64,000 nucleotides of DNA from Dysidea avara. Taxonomy: Eukaryota > Porifera > Demospongiae > Dictyoceratida > Dysideidae. The notes under the pieces were generated by a model. It did not search any database. It was not told the origin of the DNA and was given only the letters and a program-made list of their open reading frames with translations. A program made the translations under genes and the position numbers. Shown one piece after another: positions 41,397-53,300 of the stretch. The DNA lies in the NCBI RefSeq assembly GCF_963678975.1, contig NC_089275.1, forward strand, positions 34,916,226 to 34,980,225, in the 5' to 3' direction. How positions within the stretch are numbered: position 1 is the stretch's first letter; each line of letters begins with the position of its first letter.

Positions 41397-44300
41397 GTAT
41401 GTATACATTTGCATGTATATAGCTTTACCTGAACAATACGTACGTATGTGCACAGGTATGCATTTACAGTAGTAATGTTTCTATTGCAGATCATGGCAGT
41501 TGTAAATCAGAAGCCAGTATTGTTGAGTTAGCATCTAGGCAGCTTGCATTGTATAATTGCTTAGAAATCAATGATTGTGATATTACTGATCAAGAAGCAG
41601 AGGAATTAACAACATTCTTACTTACAGTCCAGTCTATTGCAGGACTTGATATTAGTAACACTAATTTGACTGCTTCAAAAGCAATCAAAATTGTAAAGTC
41701 ATTGAAAAAATTTAGCAAAATTAAATTTCTTAGAATGCATAGAAACATAATTGATGATGGATTTACAGACAGCATAATAGCTGTTATTGATAATAATGAT
41801 TTATTGCAAGAACTGATTATTTCTTGTAATAAGCTTTCTACAGCCAGCATAGTGCACATTGCAAGTGCTTTAGCAAAAATGAATGCCATAAAAATATTAG
41901 ATTTTAGCAAGAATTTGGTGTCGTCTGATGGTGTAGACAATTTAACTACTGTTCTATCTAAGTGTAACACATTGCAAGAGTTGAACATATCTCAGAATTT
42001 ACTGTCTTTCACTAGTCTACTAAATATTGCCAAAGGCTTAAGGTGTCATCCTAATCTACAAATTTTAAATATGCATCAAAGTTCTGTTAATTTTTCAACT
42101 GAGACTGAATTTTTAGTGGATGTTATATTATCAACCAGTTTTTTACTCACTTACCTTAATGTTTGTGGCAGAAATATCAGGCCACGATTCATCGATGATT
42201 ACTTATCTCCTCCTCCTCAAAAATCTCAAGGAAGCATCAACAGATTTGTGCTTCATAAACTCTACATCTCACGATATTTACTGATAAATGATATTGCTTC
42301 TGAAGATACGATTTCCAGAGTTGATATTCCAGTTGGCTATATTAAAGTAACTGAGGAGTGTCCCTTGTCTAAAGATGACATCATATCTTATTATGTTGAC
42401 TACAATGGAGGTACATTCTACAACCAAAATCATGATTTTGCTATTGTTGTTCCTCCTAATGCTGTGTCTTTTGGAGACTGTGTGGAAATACAGGCAACTG
42501 CAAGCCAACTTGGTCCTTACAAACTACCGGATGATTATAGCCCGATTAGTAGTTTCTATTGGGTCAGTGCTCACTACGATTTCAAGATTCCTGTATATTT
42601 AATTATGAGTCATTATGCCAAGTTCAGCAATTTGGAAGACATAAATAATGTATGTGTAATGCAAGCATGTGTACGTGACTTGGAGTTAACAAGTGATGGG
42701 AAACAAGTGATGAAAGAAGTACCAAGAGATTCCTATTGTTTTGACTATGAGATTGGTTATTGTGCGTTTGCTACTGATCATTTTTGTTCTATTTGTTTAA
42801 GAAAGAAAGTGCAGCAAATTTCTGAGCATTTTGTGGCAATGTTTTATACCTATGATATTAATGAAGTGCATTTTGGTGAAGTTGCTTTTTGTCCAGCAAA
42901 CTCTGATTGCATGAAGGCATGTACATATATACTTATAGTGTATTTGTCATATCTGTCTTCAATGTTTGTGCATATTAATTATCAGTCAAAACATTGAGAA
43001 AAAGCCCAGGTCAAGGTGTTATAACTATCTTTGAAATAGATGCATGACTTGTGAATTTTTAAACTGGCTTACTGTAGCTTTCTTATAGGGACAGTAATTG
43101 CAAAAAGAATGTGTCAGTGGAGGGTAAATGATGTATTAAATTTTGAAGTCAATAAGCTTCTGGGATTTAAACTCCACTGCTAGGATTTTATTACCATTTC
43201 TCCCCATTTTCCTCTACTACTTCACTGGAATGGAAGTATATGAATATGTTGTAATCTAATAAGTTGATGCATGTTATGTTGTATTCCATACAGACAATCA
43301 AGCTGCAGTACAATGGGAAAAATGGAAACCTTCAACATGCTGTTCAATTTTGCTATTCTCAAAAAGAGGTCTTATGCATTTCCGAGGATTCCCTTTTCTA
43401 CAATGGTTGGCACATAGATAAGTATGGGAAACTTGAGGTAATTGATGCACTGTATTAGAAATAGAAACCCTTACATGCTTTGGCTGCTGTAAAAATGATA
43501 AATGTATGTACTAGCTGTAAATGACGAAAGTTTGGAGTGACTAAAGTTTGGCATATTTGGTTCACCATTCAGCTATTCAGTATATAGTTCCATATTAGCT
43601 ACATGGTAAATTCGCCAAACTTTTGTCTGCCAAACTAATTTGTATGCTGATTTTCCAAACTTAAGTCTCGTCAAACTTTCGTAATTTACAGCATCTCATA
43701 TATCTACATCTTTATAGATTGTGTTCAAGAATTTCAGTTATTGGGAGCATCCTGCAAGTGTATTGGCAGATCTTGAGAAAATTTATGCTTATCCACCTCG
43801 TTTTCAAGTTCGATGTAGACAAATCATTTCATCAGTACATCTCAATGTTAGTTTTACTGTATGTAAAAGACTTCAAAATGAAAGACTGCTTGAGATTGCA
43901 AAGTTTGTAATAACTACAGCTGTCAGAGGTATGTAGATATACATATATATTAGACCACGAAAAGTTAATTATATGTTTCTGGTTCCCTTCCTGGTCATTT
44001 TTGTTTTCACAGAATGAATTGCACAATCACCATACAATAATTTATAGTATTATTTTTTATGTCTGTTGAAAGTTATTCATGTCTTGTAAACACTTTTCTC
44101 TTTATAAAGATGCACTAACTTTATACATTAACTTTGTTTTTCTCTATAATTTATTCACTGCTATGTCAAATGTAGTGTACCACTGCCACATCAAAGAGTT
44201 GCAAAAAAAAAAAACAGCTGACCTAGTCAATTTTGGGGAATTGGTAGGACCAGTAACTTTGCACAGCCTTATTCCAGATTTTTTTTTCTTTGATGTGCTA

Positions 44301-47300
44301 TATATGATATCTCTCTGCTATAACATACCCACACTTGTTGGGATTGATTGTGGGATTAAGTTTAAGTAGTGTTGTGAAAGTATATAGAGGGAGTCCTTGG
44401 ACTGAAATGAAGCTAAGAAAGTTAACAGGTTAGTTCTATAATACTGTTTTGATAAATCCTAGACACCTGGCTCGATGTTGCATAATGCATGCTTAATACA
44501 TTAAGCTATTAGCGTTCATGCACGACTACAATTTATTCATGGCTATAATTTGTTCACAAAAAATATAGTGAGTACTTAGCTACACTTAAGACATCATCGC
44601 AGTTTGGTATCCTATGATTACTTGCTCACTGTTTAAACCCACAATCAATTTTTCATATGCTTACATCATTACATCCTCACTACAGTAGTGCTTGTCATAT
44701 TCTTGCATCATTTCTATTGAAATTCACACAGCCCAATATAAATAACACTTGTAAAGTAAGCCAGCAGTTTTCCTGTGTGTATATTATCGGGCAAAGCACT
44801 CATGCCCATTGTATAACTATATGCCTTGTGGCACATGTCTTTAGATGTATTTTAGTAAATTAGTAATGATGATAACTACAAATATTCCCTTATGCAATAA
44901 AATCCTATTGGTTCAATAATGAATACTGCCCATTTCTTCCAACATTAATTTGTAAATTTGCTAGCTTGAGCCAACAAAGACGTTAACATGTCACCACTAA
45001 TATTGTACAACTATACTATACCTTCATATGTGACCAGATTTTACAGAACCGATCCAAATCGCACATCAGGCAAAATCAAACTAACACCACCAGTGGATAG
45101 CTACACTATCGTACTACAAGTTTTGACCCTCAGCACTACTCAAACTACACGAGGCTGGTTTTTACACACATCTTTTCTGGGTGGTGTGGAGTGCTCAAAT
45201 GGCGGTTTCAGGCCTTGTGAAGGACCTGGCTTGGCAAGAATCAGTGGTTTACTGGTGGACAGCCTTATAATCTGTGGGACCATTTCCTGACTAACTTTGA
45301 TGAAAACAATAACTGCACTCTACATTACTTATGTCCATGCTCCAGAAGTCATCAAACTAAACCTCCAACTACCAATTTTAATCACTTATAATCTTAACCA
45401 TGTAACTATGTAATTACTTAAGTAGTTAGTATTAATTGTACGTATTTTATGGCTGTTGGTTGCTACCAACAGACCTTTGGTGTTGTTTTTTTTTACACCA
45501 TAAAGCCTAAATAAATAAATAAAAATGTTGGCCAGACATGTTCTCTGTTGATTTTGCTACATATCAGCCACTAAGGAGTAGAGGTGTGCGATGACTAATT
45601 TAGACATATCTCAACTTCTTTGAACTTATCTCGATTATCTAACATATCTCGATAACTGAAACAATTATTTATTTTAGTAAACTGCCAACATTGTAACCAG
45701 AAAAATGAGCAAATCACAATTTGAAGACTATAAAAGGTGAAAAATGTTAATCTTAACACTGTTTCCAAGTGGTAGGAGAGTTGGAGCCCCCAGGAAGGTG
45801 CCTATATACCATCAGGTATAAAAATAATTTACGGAAGTTTACTATTATCTAGATTAATAAACCTATCATTCTTATCTCGATAAGTCTTATGATATCTCGA
45901 TAATTGAATATATCTAGATAATCGCACACCTCTACTAAGGAGCCAGCACAGCCCTGTAATCTCGTGTCTGGACTCCAATCGTGGTCTGCCTCCATTTTGA
46001 GGTCTATCTCCATTTTGAGGTCTATCTCCATTTTGAGGTCTATCTCTTGCCCTCCCCGCCACCCCCCAGCCTCCACCCCTTTGTGAGCACTCGTGATACT
46101 ACTTCGCTCGTCCAACTGCTCAGATTTTCTATCTTATTGGGCGGGAAACTGTACAAGCAGCTACAAGTACTGGAAGTGGCTTGAAAGGTTGATGCATCTT
46201 TTGTGTAAATTTCATACGCGTGCTTGCTATCCTTGAAAGATTGATGCATCTTTTGTGTAAATTTCATACGCGTGCTTGCTATCCTTGGAGAGTTATGGTG
46301 GCTTCAATTCTTTAAAACCGTTTATCTCGAAACTTCTAATGTACGATTTGGATCGTTTTTCCAAAATCCAGTCACATATATGCATGCATCATAGCCCACA
46401 GCTACTTACAGTCCTTCAACCAGGCATGCATCCACAGCAAGCTGGCTGTAGGTGTGTGCCTTGTTTTATGAAACTGTTGTGTGATAAATGCGTTTATGTA
46501 TGTGTTTAAACTTACAGCATCATGCTGACGTAATGTATGATGCTTTGCTAGCCTATTATGTTCGAAATTATGTCAGAATAATTGGCACAAGCCTAACAAT
46601 GCTTGCAAGAAGGCTTTTCACATCATATTCAGAAACCAATTTCATTCATGTTTCAAACTGGCATGAAGTATATGCCTTAGAGTAAAGCTTACTTGGACAA
46701 TTTTCATTAAAACGTTTAATGTGCCCACCAAAAATGCATGAACACAATACACATTACATAAAACTGTGTTTCATATCAAGAAAATGTGGAATTGTGTTAT
46801 TTACTGTTGTTATTCATACTTCGTGGAAATTAGATCAAGATACTCTAATTGAGCATTCATTAGCTCCAATATGTGACTGTCTCAGCAAAAACCCAGCTTG
46901 TTCGCACAAGCATGCATATAATATTGAGAAAATCAAAATTAAAAATAATCTTTTTCATAAGCTACAAAGAAAAAATACACAAGTTTTTATCAGGCCATTA
47001 CTCAGAGAAGGAAGACTCAAATCGATTAAAACTATACATCATCTTATTCACCTGTTCATGGGGAGTTCGAAAATCTGTTTCGTTCCTGTAGCCCCAACAG
47101 TATGCATGTTACAATCCCAATTTGAAAGCAGTTGCCAGTGGATGTTGAACAAATTTGGTATGCTGATGATGCATGTGCTTGGAAGATTGTACCAATGGTG
47201 GCAACACGTTTGCACTGTAGGTCCTTTTGGCTATTTTATTAATGCTCAAAGACCTGGCCAATTACTAAGGCGAAGCTACTTCCTGATACTGAACAACTGT

Positions 47301-50300
47301 TTGCTGGTTCTGGGGTGAATGTGATTAGTGATGGACACCCCTACCTTGGTGCTTCAATAGGAACTATGTCCTACATCCAGAATCCTGTCTCTAAGAAGGT
47401 TCAAGTCTGGTCTGAAGAAGCAAAGCAACTGTCTAAGATTGCTGAAGCTCAACCCCAAGCTGCCTATTGTGCCTTCACTCATGGGCTTTCTAGCTGCTGG
47501 CTGTTCATTTGTCGTACTGTTCCTGGCATTTCCTCCTATCTTCAGCCATTTGACTATGTAATTAGCCAGGTTTTTATCCCCACTATCACTGGTCGTTCAC
47601 CTCCTTATGACTCAATACGTAAGCTGTTCTACCTTCCTGCTCGTTGGGATGATCTTGGCTTACCTGAACCCTCTTCTATATGTGACAGTGAATTTGCTGC
47701 TTCCCGCATCATCTGTGAGTCCTTCTATAATTTATCTCCAATCGTTCTCATTCCTTTACTTAGGTTTCTGCCTCTCAACTGAACAGGAAGTCTTTAATTT
47801 GCAAGTCGAAGGCTGAGGGCTACTCTTCTCTGGTTTCGTCTTTATATGAATTTTTGTGCCATCTTTACAATGTGCTGTGGATTTTGCTTATAGTGTTAGT
47901 TAGCCCTGTAGTCACTGATGCATACGGGTATGAAGGTGGTTTAGTTAAAGAAATGATGACGATCTTGTTTACGTTTACAGCATCGTAGACAAATGTACGT
48001 GACACTATTTTTTAAAAGAGAACTAAAGTAATTATTATACAAAACGTAAACATTAATAATTGAATTAGTCCATTAAACGAGCCTAACCAGATTCATCGGA
48101 GGTGGAGCTCTGTCAAAATGACCAGAAGATGGCTGAGCACCACAAATACAGGCAATGGAAGATTGCAGTAAAGAGTAAGAAAGACAGCAGCGAAGCCAAC
48201 TCAGGGTAACAGAGTAATTTTTTTAACCCAATTGGTGGACAATAGAGAAGCCAGATGTTTGTAGAAGATGGTGGATTCATGAGACAGACCCCCAGTGGCT
48301 GAAAAAACAAGAGGAGAGAATGAAGCATGTTCCACTTCACGAATGCATTGGCCATAAGCATGCTGTTCGATATTCTTATGCTTCCTGTAGGCTGCAGACA
48401 GTGAGGAGCACTTGCTAGAAACGGCATATGGATTGAAGACTGTAACATCGACAAAACTCTTCTCTGACTGGCCACCCCAGAAACCATTTATTGCAACATC
48501 CAGACGAGGTGAGTATTTGAGGTACAGAGGGAGTACTCATCGGGATTACTGACAGGTTTTAGCTCAGGTTCAACAATGACCTGAGAACAAACTTCAGTTA
48601 ACAGAGAAGCAGTAAGGTGGTCCCTGATATCATTGTGTCTCAGCAAAGGGAGACCACCCTTTGCACATGATAGCACATGGTCCACAGAGAAAAAAGATCC
48701 ACAAGCAAAAAGAGAAGGGGCTCTAAGAGGAGACCAACCATAATGTAAAGCAAGAGCATCCTGGAAAGCTGACTTATGCAGGGCAAATCCATGCTCCTGC
48801 AGAGGAAGAGCAGTTAACCAACTAGAAGCTACCTTGGCTGATTTGCTAATCCATGGTAAACAATTTAAGACAAATTGTAATGTTGTACTAATGCAAATGG
48901 AAGTTATGGCTGCGAATGTAAGAGCCTATAGTTTATTTTCAGTATAGTCGCTGTACAAATCAATTACCTTGTTCTTCCTACTGTCTAGTGCTGAAATTCC
49001 AAAACTACTCACCATAGAAGGTTGAAACTTTGGTGATCCATTCCTTGGATACTGCAGACAATAAAAGAATTCAGAAGTTGTGCAAACAAGTCAGGTTTTT
49101 GCTGAGACAGTCACATATACAGGGCAGCCAGGAAATGGTCACCTCATGAGATTGGTTCAAGTTTAAGATTGTAATGACCAAAAAAAAAACAATAACACAG
49201 ACTTTGTAGACGACTAGAAACTACGTATCCATTTAAGTCGAAGGGGTATGTTCCCTCCCTTACTTGAACAAAAATGTAGAGCAGGCTCAAGGAAACACCA
49301 TACATAAACTAGATCTGTGTATTGTTCGTGGTTTATTCGAGTGACACTTTCATAGCAACAAAAACATAGTGATTAATAAATCACAAAAATAACTTATTAA
49401 TTGCAAAATACATGGAATAAATGCTGTATGCATTTTAAAATGCAAATTGATTACATTTTAAAGCATTGAATCTTATTGTGACCAGATCTGCAAGAACCTC
49501 AGATGTTCATGTATTTTTCAAATTCCATTTTATTACAATTGCTTTATCTAGATAGCCATAGAAATGGTCAGCCCTACAAGCCATCCATGAACAGGCAAAT
49601 CCATTGCTGGGTAAGTTATGTCTTCCGGGGCCCTCCTATGAGGTGAAGGTTTGAGAAAAGCAAGAGTGAAGTGCTCATTAAATGCAAAGCAGAAAAATGC
49701 TTAAATCCAGGGCCAGAGCCCACGGTGCGACATTAGCCGGACCACTTTTCAGCTACTTTTTTAAAGATTGAGATACTCTAATAGAGCAGTCAGCAGAATA
49801 TATAAGCCATTGCATGCATGTCATGCATTAGCAATTACAATACTAATTACTTCTGTATCTCAAAGAATTACTAAGCTTCCACTGAATTTTAAAGTATATA
49901 AAATTAGATATGAAATTAAATTACTAGGTAAAAATTACCAGGATATATCTTTGATACTAACAAAAAGGAGAAAGAGGCTTTTCATGTAAAATAGCTTTCC
50001 AGATGCCATTTCAGAGCATCTATTTTCAAAAATTTCCCTGGGGGAGCATACCCTCAGACCCCTCTAGCTTGGTACATGCAATTTGGTAGCAGATAATTTT
50101 AAAATCATAGTAAATCAATAAATAGTATGCATGACTATTACCTCCATTTCAGTTCATTGAGTTCATGGATGGCCGGACCACTCAAAATCTCTGGGCTTCA
50201 GCCCTGCTCAAATCTTCTGTCTTCTTGTGAGCAAAACAAATATTTTCAAACTTGTCATGCTATGAGAACATGATGCCACCACAGTTTTTACTGTTAGCAT

Positions 50301-53300
50301 CTTCCTTCATCATAAAACAAGTGCTCAAACAAATTATGGATTTTTTTTTGATTTCACCTATTGTGTTTAATGCACTCTACTGTAAAATGAGGATTGCACA
50401 AACATGTGGGAATTTTGGAGATCCAGTCACAATTTATTACTTAGCTAGCCATATTAGTAAGGTACTAGGTACAAGTGCATTACATACTTGTGCCACGGCT
50501 AGTTATTCTGTTTAAGTACGGTTTTTGAATAAAATGCTCAATACTTTTTCCCTCACCTTTCCCAAAATCAATGTGAAATCCAAAGCCATAGCAATTTGCA
50601 CAAGACCACTCCTGAGATAGTACATGATCTGTACATATATTGAATGTGCACAAATCTGTAATTATCTTTTGTATAGAAGCACATCAAGACAGTATTGCGA
50701 AGATCACAAGTACAGGCGTTTCTAATCACTCTACTGTTACCCATTTAAGCACAGGTAAAGCTATACATATTTAAACCGTTTCTAAGGCATACATATTGTA
50801 CATGCATACTTTGTACTTTTATACAATGTTCTATTAACACATTCCATAGGAAAAGGAAATGGAGGGGACATGGGGCCATGTCCCCTCCCACTTGATTGGA
50901 CGATACGTGTAAGAAAATCAAGATACTCTAATAGAGCAATCAGCAACTCTAATAGAACAGTCGGTTTATATTTCTTTTTAAAATTCTAACTAGCCACTTC
51001 CTTTGCTTGCAAATAATGATAGTGAAATTATCTTCCAGATCTTCTAAAACATGAAATTTTCTTGGGGAAAAACTCCCATACCTCCATAAACAACATTCGT
51101 ATCTGCTGTATGCTTCAAATTTTACGTGCTAACTTTCATTTTTTTATATTTCCCCCACTCTTTGGCCTTCTCCACTACCCCTGACACATCCTGTATGTAT
51201 GTAGCTATTTTAGCAAGAGTATATGCGTGCATAATAATATGTATGTACGTGTGTACCTATAAAGGTGAACTGATCCCACTGTTTGCTGATACTTTAAATA
51301 CCAGCACTTACATTGAAATTTCTACCAATGTCCTGACAACATTAATTATTAAGGTGAATTTGGTGCTGCTTGGTCTTGGCACAAAATTCACCTGAATTGT
51401 TGTTATTAAATTTTTTACCATTAACCTACCATCACAGCCATTTCTTGGCTGCCACCTTGGATTTCACATCATTTTTCACCATAGCATTTTTGAGGGCTGC
51501 ACTCTTTTTTTACAGCTTGGCTGTTTTGGATTAGATTTCACTTCTTTTTGTATTTGTATACCCCAAAGCTGGCTTATGGCCGACTTTGGGGCTTTTTTAA
51601 CCTACCTTTTTTTCTTTACCACAGGAAGAAGAAAAGATGAAGCAGATGTTAAATACTTTAAGTATTTCTGATTTTATCAGTAAATGTACAAATTATTTAT
51701 ATATATATATATATATATAATACACACATTTATTACAGAACTCTACATGGTGGTTTCTGTAACTGAACACTCTACAAGGTGAGTCCTGATCTCTCTACAG
51801 GGTGAATTGTTTGTAGCTGAACTATCTACAAGGTAACTTCTTCTAGCTGATGTCTCTACAGGGTCACTAGTTAGTAGCTGAACTCTCTACAAGGTGACTT
51901 CTTCTAGCTGATCTTTCTACAGGGTGATTTGTTTGTACTCTGCAGGTGATTTGTTTGCAGCTGAACTCTCTACATGATGGTTTCTTTGTAGCTGAACTCT
52001 CTACAAGGTGACTTCTTCTAGCTGATCTCTGTACAGGGTGATTTGTTTGTAGCTGAACTCTTTATAGGTGATTTGTTTGCAGCTGAACTCTCTACATGAT
52101 GGTTTCTTTGTAGCTGAACTCTCTACAAAGTAACTTCTAGCTGATGTCTCTACAGGGTCACTTGTTTGTAGTTGAACTCTCTACACAATGGTTTCTTTGT
52201 AGCTGAACTCTCTACAAGGTAACTTCTTCTAGCTGATGTCTCTACAGGGTCACTAGTTAGTAGCTGAACTCTCTACAAGGTGACTTCTTCTAGCTGATCT
52301 TTCTACAGGGTGATTTGTTTGTAGCTGAATTCTCTACAAAGTAACTTCTTCTAGCTGATCTCTGTGATTTGTTTGTAGCTGAACTCTTTACAGGTGATTT
52401 GTTTGCAGCTGAACTCTCTACATGATGGTTTCTTTGTAGCTGAACTCTCTACAAAGTAACTTCTAGCTGATGTCTCTACAGGGTCACTTGTTTGTAGTTG
52501 AACTCTCTACACAATGGTTTCTTTGTAGCTGAACTCTCTACAAGGTAACTTCTTCTAGCTGATGTCTCTACAGGGTCACTAGTTTGTAGCTGAACTCTCT
52601 ACAAGGTGACTTTTTCTAGCTGATCTTTCTACAGAGTGATTTGTTTGTAACTGAACTCTCTACAGGTGATTTGTTTGCAGCTGAACTCTCTACATGATGG
52701 TTTCTTTGTAGCTACAAGGTAACTTCTTCTAGCTGATCCCTCTACAGGGCGATTTGTTTGTAGCTGAACTCTCTACATGGTGGTTTCTTTGTAGCTGAAC
52801 TTTCTACAAGGTGGCTTCTTCTAGCTGAACTACGTAGTTGAACTCCCTACAAGGTAACTTCTTCTAGCTGATCTCTCTACAGGGTGAATTGTTTGTAGCT
52901 GAACTCTCTACAGGACAATTTGTTTCTAGCTGATCTCTTAATTCTTTTCAGGGTGACTGCTCTATTAGAGTATCTCGATCTCGCACTTGCTACACCAAGT
53001 TGGATTTCGTGTTATAATTCCGTGGCTTTAAGTCTGATTCTTCTACACCATTGAAGAGCCTTTCTAAGATGATTACTCCATCTGTACAGTGATTTTCAAA
53101 GCATTACCCCAAGCGGTTTATCTGGTAGGCGTGGCAAGCAGTTGTTTTTTTATTAGCTAATCTCGATTGCATAACTGTTACACACTGTTGGTTTTTTCGT
53201 TGTATCTTCCTGGTTTTTAGCTCGATTTCTTTCAAACCACAAAAGGTTTGAGGTTCAACAGTTAACCTATTCACCCACCGATTTTCAGCTTCTTCTTTTA

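Larger units (their letters stand above)
46870..49117. mobile_element. Inverted-repeat bounded segment with LINE pieces inside
   Basis: TATGTGACTGTCTCAGCAAA at the left edge is exactly inverted at the right edge (49094-49117). Between them lie reverse-transcriptase sequence on the + strand and endonuclease-like sequence on the - strand. Either a MITE received LINE insertions, or two copies recombined. No clear target duplication. Confidence 0.6.

Noticed and set aside
43719..43910. Frame overlapping exon 12 in another phase
   Set aside because: Only the phase reading [12 protein letters not shown] joins exons 11 and 13 in frame.
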